DNA of 61,430 bases from Clostridiales bacterium (GTDB lineage: Bacteria; Bacillota; Clostridia; Lachnospirales; Lachnospiraceae), in assembly GCA_012522735.1 (NCBI GenBank), contig JAAYJU010000253.1, positions 1-61,430 on the forward strand, in the 5' to 3' direction. The notes under the pieces are model-generated. The model made no database searches. It was given only the letters and a program-made list of their open reading frames with translations, and was not told the origin of the DNA. Shown here piece after piece: positions 36,217 to 45,780 of this stretch (position 1 is its first letter; every line of letters begins with the position of its first letter). Position numbers and translations under genes: made by a program.

Positions 36217-36266
36217 CATAACCTCCTTGCGAAAAGCACGCTCCATGCTTTTTGCTAGTCCTCTTA

Positions 36267-37088
36267 CTATGTCTCGTCAGAGTCATTTGGTCCATCAGGG
36301 TCATTTGGCTCTTCTGGATCAGTTGGCTCATTTGGCTCTTCTGGGTCATTTGGAACTACAGTAGAATTCTTAACTGTTATATTTACCATATCCTTAGCTG
36401 TCGTTAAGAGGATATCATTGAATATTACTGTTACCTTGTAAGTACCGTCTGGTGCATTCTCGAACACTGATCCGGCTATGGTTATCTTGTTATCCTTTAT
36501 TGTGATAACCGATGAATCAAGCAGGGTTTGGTCTATCAATACCGCTACATCATCAGCTTTCGAATCCCCTTCGCCCATATGTACATTAAAGCTTAGGTCT
36601 GTGGGGTCCTTAGCATCATATTCTAGTTCTACCTTTTCTAAGATACGGGGACGCCCCTTCTCTAAAATATAGGTATCATCTATGACGCTATCAAGGTCTT
36701 CAATGGAATAAAGATTACCGTTTATGGAAATGCGTGCCTTGCCATTACTCATGTTTACGAAATCCACTTTGCCACCGATATCTGTAATGGTTCCCGTCTC
36801 ACTCTTTGTCCTTACGATAACATTCTTACCCACTAAGCTAAGAGCTTGTGAATTAGATGTCATAGAACCAAGATTCTGCATTTGCTCCAACTGTGAAAAT
36901 GTAGCTAACTGGGATATGTACTCGGTGTTTGAGCTTGGGTTAAGTGGGTCCTGATACTTCATCTGTGTTACCAGAAGCTGTAAAAAAGCATCCTTACCCA
37001 GTTCATTCTTAGCAGGCTTTTCTGTGCTAGCCGATCTGTTAATCTGTTCAATCACGCCATTTTCAACGGACTTAATTAATTCGCTCAT
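36267..37088 (-). CDS. flgD: Hook cap protein FlgD with acidic proline tail
   Basis: A 273-residue scaffold that caps the growing hook. The N-terminal segment LGKDAFLQLLVTQMKYQDPL and NTEYISQLATFSQLEQMQNL is the FlgD core; a beta domain spans about residues 90-240. The C-terminus ends in a low-complexity tail (about 245-273) built of Pro, Glu, Asp and Asn units such as PEEPNEPTDPEEPNDPDGP, which is not usual for FlgD. The start follows GAAGGAGG. Confidence 0.93.
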   Translation of the reverse strand: MSELIKSVENGVIEQINRSASTEKPAKNELGKDAFLQLLVTQMKYQDPLNPSSNTEYISQLATFSQLEQMQNLGSMTSNSQALSLVGKNVIVRTKSETGTITDIGGKVDFVNMSNGKARISINGNLYSIEDLDSVIDDTYILEKGRPRILEKVELEYDAKDPTDLSFNVHMGEGDSKADDVAVLIDQTLLDSSVITIKDNKITIAGSVFENAPDGTYKVTVIFNDILLTTAKDMVNITVKNSTVVPNDPEEPNEPTDPEEPNDPDGPNDSDET

Positions 37089-37117
37089 GGCTTTCCTCCT
37101 TCTTCACTTCACTTAAG

Positions 37118-38548
37118 CTATGCCGTGTAATCAATGTTATAGCCCATGGTGCCGGTAAGATTAATTGTATCGGTTTCCTCTATGGGTTCTTCACTCATAG
37201 CTACAGCTTCTTCGAAGGTAATCTTATGTCCGTTTCTTTGCTTCTTGTGCATCGTTTGCCCAGTATCATCATCGGACGGGCTCTTCTGATCGAATGTATA
37301 GCTGGCTACCGTTACGTCAATTGTTTCTACCTTGATTCCTTGCTGAGCAAGTGTATCCTTTAGAGTAATCAGCTGACTTTCTATCGCTTCCCTGGCCAGT
37401 TCGTTTTCTACCGCAAAATGTGCTGTCATTACACCTTCCTTAGCGCTGACTGTCAGATTTACCTTACCCAGATGCTCTGGATATAGCTGAAGCTCCATTG
37501 TGGTCTTCTCTGGATTAATCAACACACGTATCTGTTCGATAATCTGCTGTGCAATTTCTCTGACATCGTATAGCCTTACAGTACTCTTATTAAAATCAAC
37601 AATCGGCTTGTCATAATTTGAACTGAGTTTATCTAGGAAGGCTTCAAATCCGTCGGTCTTATCAGTCTTGGCTCTGCGGTCATTGGTGTCATTTAGCTGA
37701 CTGTCGTCATTGCTTGCTGCCATAACAGGTCTTTGGTCAACGGACTGGCTATCATCCTCGGATACAACTTGGAACTTATCGGTATCGTTAGCGGTTTTAC
37801 CGTTTTCATCCTCAGCCTTTTTAGATACAGGCTGGGGTTGCATAGCCTGAACTTCATCCGTGCTTACTAATTCCTGGTTGTCTTCACCCTTCAGGGTCTG
37901 CTCTAATATCAGCTTAATCTCGTCATCGGTAAGCTTTAGATTTGCTCCGCTTTTGACATCTTCTAGCTTAGCTAGCAAGCCTTGGACTTTATTGCCTAGC
38001 TGTTCATCCAGAAGCATTGCAAATGGGTCAGACTTTCCGCTATCTGCAAGTACCAGCGAAATAATTGCTTGCGGTTTGGTCAGATCTGAAATCTCTAGTC
38101 CTAAAGCCTTCATCATAGAATCCAACTCTTCGGCTGTCAGATCCAGTTCATCCATAATAACATTTCTTATTTGGTCAAACATTGTCATGATTTGTCCCAG
38201 TAAATCAGCATTAATGAAATCATTGGACTTTTGCTCCTGCTTTGTAACATTATCAACTGTTTGATTGTCTGTATTACTCGCTTCAGACTTCATGGCATTC
38301 TCATTCTTCATGGCGCCTGTGATTTTTTCCTTGCCGTCTGCAGACTGATTCTTGCTTTGGCTTTTAATATTCATAGTATTCTCATAGATGTTCTTAGCCT
38401 TAACTGGAATCTTTGTTTCACGATTGATGTTATTAGCAAAAATCAAATCAAAATCATTTTCTCTTGACCTCTTGGCAAGAAAATTAGCAGAACCTGCAGC
38501 TCCTAACAGAATACCAGAAGCCTGTGTAGGTATGCTTTGCGTCATCAT
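37118..38548 (-). CDS. fliK: Flagellar hook-length control protein FliK
   Basis: A 476-residue protein with a variable, disordered N-terminal two thirds and a conserved C-terminal FliK domain (about residues 330-430): TTMELQLYPEHLGKVNLTVS and AHFAVENELAREAIESQL. It measures hook length and triggers the FlhB switch. Two adjacent ATGs lie behind GGAGGGATG; the first is used. Located upstream of flgD. The 135-base gap to the next gene (38549-38683) holds only imperfect ATATGA repeats. Confidence 0.92.
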   Translation of the reverse strand: MMTQSIPTQASGILLGAAGSANFLAKRSRENDFDLIFANNINRETKIPVKAKNIYENTMNIKSQSKNQSADGKEKITGAMKNENAMKSEASNTDNQTVDNVTKQEQKSNDFINADLLGQIMTMFDQIRNVIMDELDLTAEELDSMMKALGLEISDLTKPQAIISLVLADSGKSDPFAMLLDEQLGNKVQGLLAKLEDVKSGANLKLTDDEIKLILEQTLKGEDNQELVSTDEVQAMQPQPVSKKAEDENGKTANDTDKFQVVSEDDSQSVDQRPVMAASNDDSQLNDTNDRRAKTDKTDGFEAFLDKLSSNYDKPIVDFNKSTVRLYDVREIAQQIIEQIRVLINPEKTTMELQLYPEHLGKVNLTVSAKEGVMTAHFAVENELAREAIESQLITLKDTLAQQGIKVETIDVTVASYTFDQKSPSDDDTGQTMHKKQRNGHKITFEEAVAMSEEPIEETDTINLTGTMGYNIDYTA

Positions 38549-38683
38549 CCTCTTTCATCCCTCCTTTCGTTTTGGCTATCATATGAACATATGATTTCAT
38601 ATATTCATATTGCATCCTGATATTTATCTACAACGGAGATAGTAGAAGTCCCCGGAGTGATCTTACTAGGGAATAGAGATATC

Positions 38684-39448
38684 TTATTCAGTTGCCAATC
38701 TTTCTTCATCCATATCTAGCATTTTCTTTGTGATTTTAGCTGCTAGTACATGGTCCATCTCAGCTAGAATTGCTGCACTCTCTTTTGGCCTCATAGCCAG
38801 TAATATTTTTGCTACGGATTCCACGTCAGCTGTCATAGTTTCAAGTATTCTTGCCGCCGCATCAGGTTTCATACTCTTATAAATATCTGCTTTTTCTTGA
38901 ATTGCTGCGGAATATTGAAGCTGCTCTACTACCTGCCTATATATTTGCTCTGCATTGGTGGGATTTATACTTTCGTAGAACTTTCTATATTCTTCTAATG
39001 AGGGGGCTGCTTCCGCAAATACAACCTTCTTATCAAATTCCTTTTCCATTTCCTCAAATGCACTTTGCTTCTCCTCGAATATCTTTAGTCTATCCAGCTC
39101 GGCTAATAAATCTGCCCTTTTAGCATCTTCCTCTGTATCCTTAGTCTCCATATCCTCAATGGTGGTTTCCAATTCCTTAATCTTTGCTACCGCCTCTGCT
39201 AGGGAGCTATATGCATAGTCTTTTTCAATTGCCAGCTGCTCTTCCGATATATCAGGAAGTATTCTGTTAATAAGAGGAATGTCCTTTATAATAGGTCTTA
39301 AAACACCGGAGCCAAAGCCTCCCACGTCAAATTTGATTAAAAGTCCAAATATAGTGAACCATATGATGGCTATCAAAAGGGCAATTAAAACTGTTAACAG
39401 CTTACTGCCTTCTTTTTCTACTCCATCAGCCTTGTTTCTCCTAGCCAT
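38684..39448 (-). CDS. MotE-like flagellar protein with MgtE-N domain
   Basis: A 254-residue protein: one transmembrane helix (about residues 18-40), a coiled coil (about 70-140) and a C-terminal MgtE-type intracellular domain with IYKSMKPDAAARILETM and ILLAMRPKESAAILAEMD. This layout matches MotE-like and FliG-related proteins encoded beside fliJ and fliK; a periplasmic or membrane chaperone role for motor assembly is the usual proposal. Its ATG overlaps the fliJ stop (TAATG). Confidence 0.82.
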   Translation of the reverse strand: MARRNKADGVEKEGSKLLTVLIALLIAIIWFTIFGLLIKFDVGGFGSGVLRPIIKDIPLINRILPDISEEQLAIEKDYAYSSLAEAVAKIKELETTIEDMETKDTEEDAKRADLLAELDRLKIFEEKQSAFEEMEKEFDKKVVFAEAAPSLEEYRKFYESINPTNAEQIYRQVVEQLQYSAAIQEKADIYKSMKPDAAARILETMTADVESVAKILLAMRPKESAAILAEMDHVLAAKITKKMLDMDEERLATE

Positions 39449-39918
39449 TATCTATCCTCCTCATAAAGCAGAAAGCTATTATAATTAAAGCTGTTACGTT
39501 CGTCAATCTCTTTCTGCTCTTCGGCAGTGGCCTCCATCATGTATTCCTGCCATGCCTTTTCCTTCAGCTTATCATGAGTTTTTCTTTCTATCATGGCATC
39601 ATTCAGACGGATTCGTGCTATCTCAAGACGCTGTGTAGCCGTCTTTACAACTACTGTTTGCTGCTTGATGTTTATCTTCATTATTTCAATTGCATCTGAA
39701 AGCTGCCTCATTTTCTTAATATTAAGCTTAGCCATACCCTGCTCCCTTTGCTCTTTCTCATAGGAAGACTTTTTATTCTCCATGCTAGAAAGCTTTTCCT
39801 CCTCTATGGTTAGGCGGTTTCTTGCTCCGGCATATGCAAGCTTAGCCTGATCCTCAAGCTTAAGCTTTAGCTTAAGTATACTTTCCATGCTATAGTGGAA
39901 TTTTTTCATTTTATTCAA
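39448..39918 (-). CDS. fliJ: Flagellar export chaperone FliJ
   Basis: A 156-residue almost entirely coiled-coil protein, starting with the pattern KKFHYSMESILKLKLKLEDQ. It forms the central stalk of the FliI ATPase and escorts substrates. A TTG at 39918 is spaced 4 bases from GGAG; an ATG at 39909 is an alternative. It overlaps the fliI stop by 8 bases. Confidence 0.9.
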   Translation of the reverse strand: MNKMKKFHYSMESILKLKLKLEDQAKLAYAGARNRLTIEEEKLSSMENKKSSYEKEQREQGMAKLNIKKMRQLSDAIEIMKINIKQQTVVVKTATQRLEIARIRLNDAMIERKTHDKLKEKAWQEYMMEATAEEQKEIDERNSFNYNSFLLYEEDR

Positions 39919-41215
39919 AAATCTCCTTTAACATGGCAACCTCCTGATCAAATGTAAGCTTTTCATCCACATCTTGCATAAGATACTCATTAACCAGCTG
40001 TATTTTGGAGATTGCATAATCAATATCAGGGTTTGAGCCATTCTTGTATGCTCCTATATTTATTAAATCCTCTACCTCCTGGTAAGTAGCAAGAACATTC
40101 TTTAATTTTCCTGCCGCCTCTTTATGATCATCGGTAACAATCGAACTCATTATACGGGAAATACTCTGTAATATATCAATTGCAGGATAATGGTTTTTAT
40201 GTGCCATTTTCCTTGAGAGCATTATATGACCGTCTAATATACTCCTTGCGGTATCTGAGATTGGTTCGTTAAAATCATCACCGTCAACTAATACCGTATA
40301 AAGCCCTGTAATAGAACCTTTGTCAGAATTACCTGCCCTTTCAAGCAACTTTGGCATCTCTGTATATACACTTGGTGTATACCCTCTGGAAACCGGAGGC
40401 TCTCCTGATGCCAAGCCAATCTCTCTTTGTGCCATGGAGAATCTTGTCAAGGAGTCCATCATTAGAAGAACATCCTTACCCTGATCCCTGAAATACTCTG
40501 CTATGGCTGTTGCGGTCTTAGCCGCTTTCTTACGAATCAAAGCAGGCTTATCAGAGGTTGCCACGACAACTACTGAACGTCTTAGTCCCTCTTCACCTAA
40601 ATCTCTCTCTATAAATTCTCGGACCTCTCTACCGCGCTCTCCAATAAGTGCTATAACATTAATATCTGCTTTTGTATTTCTTGCAAACATGCCGAGTAAT
40701 GTGCTTTTTCCTACTCCAGAACCTGCAAATATACCAATTCTTTGTCCCTTGCCTACTGTGAGCATGCTATCTACTGCCTTAACTCCCAAAGGTAGCACCT
40801 CATCTATAATCTTTCGCTTTAATGGATCGGGAGGGGCAGATTCTGCCTCATAAAAGGCTTTGCAGCTAACATGAGAGCCATCAATGGGATTACCAAGTCC
40901 ATCTATGGTTCTTCCTAAAAGTTCCTCTCCTACCGGAACCCGAAATGAGCCACCGGAGTTCTCTACCATGCTTCCGATTCCCACGCCAGTCATGTCATCA
41001 TAGGGCATAAGAAGTATTCTATTATCTCTAAAGCCTACCACCTCAGCTAATTTCTTTTCCTTGGCCTCGGTTGTTATGTAACATAGATCGTTTAGATTGG
41101 ATGTGGGTCCGGTAGCTTCCATGGTTAAGCCAACCATCTTTATAACCTTGCCAATCTCTGTATGATAGCTTTTATCTAAAAGTTGTCTGTATTTATCAAA
41201 GTTAATGACTTTCAT
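39911..41215 (-). CDS. fliI: Flagellum-specific ATPase FliI
   Basis: A 434-residue hexameric ATPase that energises flagellar export. P-loop GIFAGSGVGKSTLLGMFARN near residue 165, VIALIGERGREVREFIE, DVLLMMDSLTRFSMAQREIG and SRGYTPSVYTEMPKLLERAG, all typical of the family and its F1-beta relatives. The 221-base gap upstream to fliH carries a structured repeat element. Confidence 0.96.
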   Translation of the reverse strand: MKVINFDKYRQLLDKSYHTEIGKVIKMVGLTMEATGPTSNLNDLCYITTEAKEKKLAEVVGFRDNRILLMPYDDMTGVGIGSMVENSGGSFRVPVGEELLGRTIDGLGNPIDGSHVSCKAFYEAESAPPDPLKRKIIDEVLPLGVKAVDSMLTVGKGQRIGIFAGSGVGKSTLLGMFARNTKADINVIALIGERGREVREFIERDLGEEGLRRSVVVVATSDKPALIRKKAAKTATAIAEYFRDQGKDVLLMMDSLTRFSMAQREIGLASGEPPVSRGYTPSVYTEMPKLLERAGNSDKGSITGLYTVLVDGDDFNEPISDTARSILDGHIMLSRKMAHKNHYPAIDILQSISRIMSSIVTDDHKEAAGKLKNVLATYQEVEDLINIGAYKNGSNPDIDYAISKIQLVNEYLMQDVDEKLTFDQEVAMLKEIFE

Positions 41216-41252
41216 AGATTCCTGCTTTCTACCTTACTATGCTTATCATGAT

Positions 41253-41406
41253 AAGTGGATTAGTAGCTCAAGGACTTCGTCCTTTCCAAAGGTTCAGCTA
41301 TGCTGAACCGATTCACGCTATGCTTATTCAAGATAAACATCCCATTTTCTTATGACACAAAATACGTGTCATATAAAATGTTCTGTTATCTTGAACTAAT
41401 CCACTT
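41253..41406. repeat. Nested inverted-repeat element between fliH and fliI
   Basis: The outer arms AAGTGGATTAGT (41253-41264) and ACTAATCCACTT (41395-41406) enclose a hairpin GGTTCAGC-tat-GCTGAACC (41291-41309), a pair TTCAAGATAA/TTATCTTGAA (41327-41336 and 41386-41395) and a TATGACAC/GTGTCATA stem (41351-41373). The GGTTCAGC unit with TTTCCAAAG and CCGATT flanks also occurs at 31631-31660. It has no coding capacity and looks like a small non-autonomous or RNA-structured element. Confidence 0.6.
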
Positions 41407-41436
41407 ACCGTGAATATCGGCATTCTTCAATGGTTT

Positions 41437-42207
41437 CTAAACACTTGAAAGCAACTTTAAATCCAATATAAGGTTATTAAGCTGCACATCAAGGCTGCAG
41501 TTAATTATTCTGTCTTCTGTTTCAATTAAGCATTGGTTTTTGGTAAGCTGTCCATCTACGGCAATCTGAATATCTCGGCCCACTACACCCTCTATATATG
41601 TCTTCTTGGAGGATAGTAGCTCAAAATCATCCTTGCTTACCCTTATAGTATAATTATCTGAGCCATCTTCATCTCTTAGAGCCTTCTCTACTAAATAAAG
41701 GATAATCTCTGTCTTTTCCTCTACAAATATACCGGTAAGCTTTGTAATCAAGGAAATAATAACATCGGATGCCTGTCCTTCTATACCTCTAAGCATTTTC
41801 TGATATTCTTCCGTCTGAAGCTTTTTCTGCTCCAGTAAGTTGTTTTTTATCTCTTGGATTTCAAGATTTCCTTTCTTAATTCCATCCTCATAGCCTTGCT
41901 TTTTGGCTTTTTCTATTGCGTCCTCTTTGAGCTTTCTAGCCTCCTCCTTGGCGGCATCGAGTATACCCACGGCTTCAATATTGGCATTTTCAATAATAGC
42001 TCCGGCCTTCTTCCTTTGCTCCTCCTCGGAGACAATCGGATCAATCACAACAGCCTTAAGACCTTCCTCAAAGCCATCTTCAAGCTGTGATACAGGAAGC
42101 TTGCTTATTCTTTTTTCTTGCAGCTCCTGGTCTCTATCCTTATAGTCTATAGTAATCTTGCCTTTCGGTTCATATCGGATGGTATAGGATTTTATTACAT
42201 TAGACAA
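41437..42207 (-). CDS. fliH: Flagellar assembly protein FliH
   Basis: A 256-residue regulator of FliI, anchoring the ATPase at the C ring. A long Glu/Lys/Ala-rich helix (about residues 55-140, with IIENANIEAVGILDAAKEEA) precedes the FliH/YscL-type C-terminal domain (about 140-255). TTG at 42207 follows GGAGGTGA; it overlaps the fliG stop by 8 bases. Confidence 0.9.
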   Translation of the reverse strand: MSNVIKSYTIRYEPKGKITIDYKDRDQELQEKRISKLPVSQLEDGFEEGLKAVVIDPIVSEEEQRKKAGAIIENANIEAVGILDAAKEEARKLKEDAIEKAKKQGYEDGIKKGNLEIQEIKNNLLEQKKLQTEEYQKMLRGIEGQASDVIISLITKLTGIFVEEKTEIILYLVEKALRDEDGSDNYTIRVSKDDFELLSSKKTYIEGVVGRDIQIAVDGQLTKNQCLIETEDRIINCSLDVQLNNLILDLKLLSSV

Positions 42208-43213
42208 TTATCTCGTCACCTCCGCCTCTGGAAATAATAATCTCAGAGGAATCCTCCAGCTTTCTTATTACGTTAACAATTCTCTGCTGTGCTTCCTCAA
42301 CATCCTTTAAGCGTACAGGTCCCATATATTCCATATCCTCTCTTATCATGGCTGCAAGACGTTTTGAAAGGTTATTAAATATAACGTTTTGTACCTCTTC
42401 ACCTGCGGCCTTAAGAGCGACTGCCAATTCATTATTATCAACCTCCCTAAGAACTCTCTGAATAGATTTATCATCAAGACTAAGGATGTCTTCAAATACA
42501 AACATCTTTCTTCTAATCTCATCAGCTAGCTCGGGTTCTTCTATCTCTAAGGTCTCCATAATATGCTTTTCTGTTCCACGGTCTACAGTATTTAGAATCT
42601 CTACTATGGAATCTACACCGCCTACAATCGTGTAATCCTGATTCATTAATGATGCCAGCTTACGTTCCAGTACCTTTTCAACCTCTTTGATAACGTCTGG
42701 TGATGTCCTGTCCATCATAGCTATACGCTTAGCAACATCTGCCTGCTTATCTGGGGCAAGGGAAGATATTATAGTGGATGACTGAGATGAAGAAAGGTAT
42801 GAAAGTATAAGTGCTATGGTCTGAGGATGCTCATCCTGTATAAAGTTGAGTAGCTGAGAAGCGTCCGTCTTTCTAACAAATTCAAAGGGACGTACCTGTA
42901 AGGAAGCCGTAAGCTTTCCGATAACATCTCTGGCCTTATCAGCACCTAGGGCTTTCTCTAGGAGCTCTTTCGCATATGCAATACCACCCTCTGCAATATA
43001 TTGCTGAGCCAGGCAGATTTCATAGAACTCATCCATGACCTGATCCTTTACTGCAGGAGAAACACTACGGGTATTAGCAATCTCTAAGGTTAAGGACTCT
43101 ATCTCATCCTCTTTCAAATGCTTAAATATACTGGCCGAGCGTTCCGGTCCCAAGGAGATTAGTAATATAGCCGCTTTCTGTGTTCCTGTTACTTCACTAC
43201 TTGATCTTGCCAT
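42200..43213 (-). CDS. fliG: Flagellar motor switch protein FliG
   Basis: A 337-residue rotor protein that contacts the stator. The N-terminal segment AILLISLGPERSASIFKHLK binds FliF; EHPQTIALILSYLSSSQSS marks the middle domain; the C-terminal torque helix has FVFEDILSLDDKSIQRVLRE with the conserved charged residues. The start lies 64 bases after fliF. Confidence 0.96.
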   Translation of the reverse strand: MARSSSEVTGTQKAAILLISLGPERSASIFKHLKEDEIESLTLEIANTRSVSPAVKDQVMDEFYEICLAQQYIAEGGIAYAKELLEKALGADKARDVIGKLTASLQVRPFEFVRKTDASQLLNFIQDEHPQTIALILSYLSSSQSSTIISSLAPDKQADVAKRIAMMDRTSPDVIKEVEKVLERKLASLMNQDYTIVGGVDSIVEILNTVDRGTEKHIMETLEIEEPELADEIRRKMFVFEDILSLDDKSIQRVLREVDNNELAVALKAAGEEVQNVIFNNLSKRLAAMIREDMEYMGPVRLKDVEEAQQRIVNVIRKLEDSSEIIISRGGGDEIIV

Positions 43214-43277
43214 CTTTCCTTATCCTTTCCTGCGTATGTTTTATTGCACACCTATTTTCTTTCAACCATTTCCTCCA

Positions 43278-44873
43278 TTAATCCCAATCTTCGTTTAGCC
43301 AATTACGAAGAAGCTGTGCAACCGCATCAGGCTTCTCATCAACAAATTTTTCAATCATCCTGCGTACCTCGGATACTTCATTGAAATCTATATCATCAAT
43401 AGTTTGATTTTCTTTAGTAGTAGCTAGAAGCTGTTCTACGGATAATTCCGGTTCAAGCTCGGTAACCTCGACAGGTCCTATACCCTTAAACACTACAAAT
43501 AATAGTAAGGCTACGATAAGTACGGCTAGTATTATCTGCAGATAGTCAGTCCACTCTCTTAGTTCTACTACCTTAGGAACGAAGACAGGCTGTTCAATAG
43601 CGATTATCTGTATATCCTCCTCTGCTATACCCGTTGCCAAGGATACCATGGATATAATCTCAGGGTCTACCTCTCTCTTTATCCCTTCACTGTTTGCTCT
43701 AACATATTCATCAAATGATATATCATCCAGCAATCCCTCTTCTTCAAGCTCCTCCTCGGTACGGGTGCTAATAACTCGTGCCAGAATGCTTACAGAGGAC
43801 TGATCCGGTATAATAGCACCGGTTTCGTATTTGATATTGGTGATTCTCTCATTTGGTAGATACTCATATTCCTCTATATCGACACGACCGGACGAGCTTG
43901 ATGAATCTTCCGTCATATAATCTGTCTCGTCATTGGAGGATGTTCCGGGTACTCCTCCGCCAAAAGCTCCTGCATTTTCAGAGCTGTAGGTATAGCTATG
44001 ACTATATACACCTTGCTCCTGGCCTTCGGCAGGCAGATATTCTGTAAATAATTCACTCACTTCTTTAAAATCCAACGTCAAATTAGGCATGATAACTACA
44101 TCATCATACCCACTCTTTATCAAACCCATATATAAATTATTTATAAAGGTGTTGCGAAGCATATCACGGTATTCTTCCTTTGATGAGGCATTTGCAGAAT
44201 ACAAATCATGTGCACCACCAAAAAGCAGATTTCCGTTCTGATCCGCCACCCTTATGTTATCAGTATTACTATTGCCTATAACGGAAGCTACCACCTCGGC
44301 TATGGTTTCCGCGGTGTCCTTCTCAAAATCTTTGTCCACCGTAAGAAGAACGCTTGCGCTGGTCTCTCTTTGGCTGGTAAGAATAGAATTGGTATCATCT
44401 ACTGGTATATAATATACTTCTGCTTCGGAAACTCCCTCCATGGTCTTTATGTATCTTCTCAGCTGGTTTTGCATATAAAGATTAAGCTTAAGATTACGAT
44501 CACTATTTGTTGTACTTAGGCTGTTATTAAGCAGCTCGTCCAAGGTTATTCCGGTTGATGGCATATCGTTACTAGCCAGTAGTAGTACAGCATCGGAATA
44601 GTTTTTAAGGTCAACTGAAACAGTCAAACGATCAGAGCCGAGTCTATACTTGAAACCTTCAGATTCCAACAAATCGACAACCTCACTTGCCTCTTTGCTG
44701 GTCTCAGTTATGGTAAGCTCTCGATATTCCACCCGTCCGGTTATGTATATTAATACTGCAAATGCTATGATAATTATACCGACCACACTAATAAGGATGG
44801 TCTTTTGTTTTGTTGTGTACTTGTTCCAAAATTCTAATAATTGTTTGGGTATTTGCTTAAGCCTCTCTGCCAT
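43278..44873 (-). CDS. fliF: Flagellar MS-ring protein FliF
   Basis: A 531-residue protein that forms the membrane ring on which the rotor is built. First transmembrane helix at about residues 24-46; the YscJ/FliF region follows with LLASNDMPSTGITLDELLN; the second transmembrane helix is at about 443-465; and a short C-terminal cytoplasmic tail binds FliG. Ser/Gly-rich insertion near 300-325 is variable in the family. Confidence 0.95.
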   Translation of the reverse strand: MAERLKQIPKQLLEFWNKYTTKQKTILISVVGIIIIAFAVLIYITGRVEYRELTITETSKEASEVVDLLESEGFKYRLGSDRLTVSVDLKNYSDAVLLLASNDMPSTGITLDELLNNSLSTTNSDRNLKLNLYMQNQLRRYIKTMEGVSEAEVYYIPVDDTNSILTSQRETSASVLLTVDKDFEKDTAETIAEVVASVIGNSNTDNIRVADQNGNLLFGGAHDLYSANASSKEEYRDMLRNTFINNLYMGLIKSGYDDVVIMPNLTLDFKEVSELFTEYLPAEGQEQGVYSHSYTYSSENAGAFGGGVPGTSSNDETDYMTEDSSSSSGRVDIEEYEYLPNERITNIKYETGAIIPDQSSVSILARVISTRTEEELEEEGLLDDISFDEYVRANSEGIKREVDPEIISMVSLATGIAEEDIQIIAIEQPVFVPKVVELREWTDYLQIILAVLIVALLLFVVFKGIGPVEVTELEPELSVEQLLATTKENQTIDDIDFNEVSEVRRMIEKFVDEKPDAVAQLLRNWLNEDWD

Positions 44874-44904
44874 TATACCTACTCCTAAGTAATTGATTTA
44901 TAAT

Positions 44905-45219
44905 CTAAAACTGCAGATTCATAATCTCTTTATATGCGTCCAATACCTGGTTACGAACCGCAATTGTAAATTGCAGTGCTAAGTTTGCCTTTTGCTGTGC
45001 TACCTGCAAATCGTGGGTATTATCCAGTAGGCCTAAGGAAAAAGCCATCTCAGCTTCTTCCGCTTCATTAGTATATTGATTAGTTTCTTTAATCATATTA
45101 GCAGCTGCATCAAACAAGGTTTCAAAAGCTGCGTTATTGTTCTCTTTTACACCCGTACTAGGCTGTATACCACCATATTTACTTAGCTCACCTATATTGC
45201 CTATACTTTGTAAGTTCAT
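44905..45219 (-). CDS. fliE: Hook-basal body protein FliE
   Basis: A 104-residue protein linking the MS ring and the rod. The C-terminal half has the family pattern EEAEMAFSLGLLDNTHDLQV and FTIAVRNQVLDAYKEIMNLQ. The start at 45219 follows TAGGAGGAATGGC. It is preceded by a 49-base tandem repeat containing GGAGG hairpins. Confidence 0.93.
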   Translation of the reverse strand: MNLQSIGNIGELSKYGGIQPSTGVKENNNAAFETLFDAAANMIKETNQYTNEAEEAEMAFSLGLLDNTHDLQVAQQKANLALQFTIAVRNQVLDAYKEIMNLQF

Positions 45220-45230
45220 GCCATTCCTCC

Positions 45231-45328
45231 TATACGAACTGTAAATCATCACTGCTTATAACGGAGGAATTCTCCTCCCTATACGAACTGTAAATTATCA
45301 CTGCTTATAACGGAGGAATTCTCCTCCC
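45231..45328 (-). repeat. Two tandem 49-base repeats with SD hairpins
   Basis: Units 45231-45279 and 45280-45328 differ at one base. Each ends, in minus-strand sense at its 5' side, with GGAGGA-gaat-TCCTCC, a 6-pair hairpin (45263-45278 and 45312-45327) whose arms are a Shine-Dalgarno and an anti-Shine-Dalgarno sequence. The real fliE ribosome binding site follows directly after the last unit. Confidence 0.8.
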
Positions 45329-45334
45329 ACCCAA

Positions 45335-45769
45335 TTATTTGCCCACTTCTAATCCCTTAAGAGCCATGTTCTTTGTAGCATTAAAGGCCGTTACATTAGC
45401 CTCGTAGGATCTGGTCGCATCTATTAAGTCAGTCATTTCTTGAACTACATTAACATTCGGATATGTTACATAGCCATCGTCATCCGCATCGGGATGAGTA
45501 GGATCAAATATTCTACGCATAGCCTTACTATCCTCGACTATTCTTGTTACCTTAACCCCATTACCGACAACACCTGCAGTCCTCATAAATATCTCTTGAA
45601 AGGGTGTGGCATCCTTTTCGGAAAAGACCACAGCTTTACGCCGATAAGGATTGCCGTTCTCATCACGGGTGGTATTTACATTGGCAATGTTCTGTGAAAT
45701 AATATCCATCCGTAGCCTTTGGGCAGTCATACCGCTGGCGCTTATATTCATTCCCGTAAATGCACTCAT
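45335..45769 (-). CDS. flgC: Flagellar basal-body rod protein FlgC
   Basis: A 144-residue rod component. N-terminal FTGMNISASGMTAQRLRMDI and SQNIANVNTTRDENGNPYRR; C-terminal YPNVNVVQEMTDLIDATRSY, the usual rod-protein ends. The start follows TTAGGAG by 9 bases. It lies between two repeat-bearing gaps. Confidence 0.95.
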   Translation of the reverse strand: MSAFTGMNISASGMTAQRLRMDIISQNIANVNTTRDENGNPYRRKAVVFSEKDATPFQEIFMRTAGVVGNGVKVTRIVEDSKAMRRIFDPTHPDADDDGYVTYPNVNVVQEMTDLIDATRSYEANVTAFNATKNMALKGLEVGK

Positions 45770-45780
45770 TTAGAATCACT

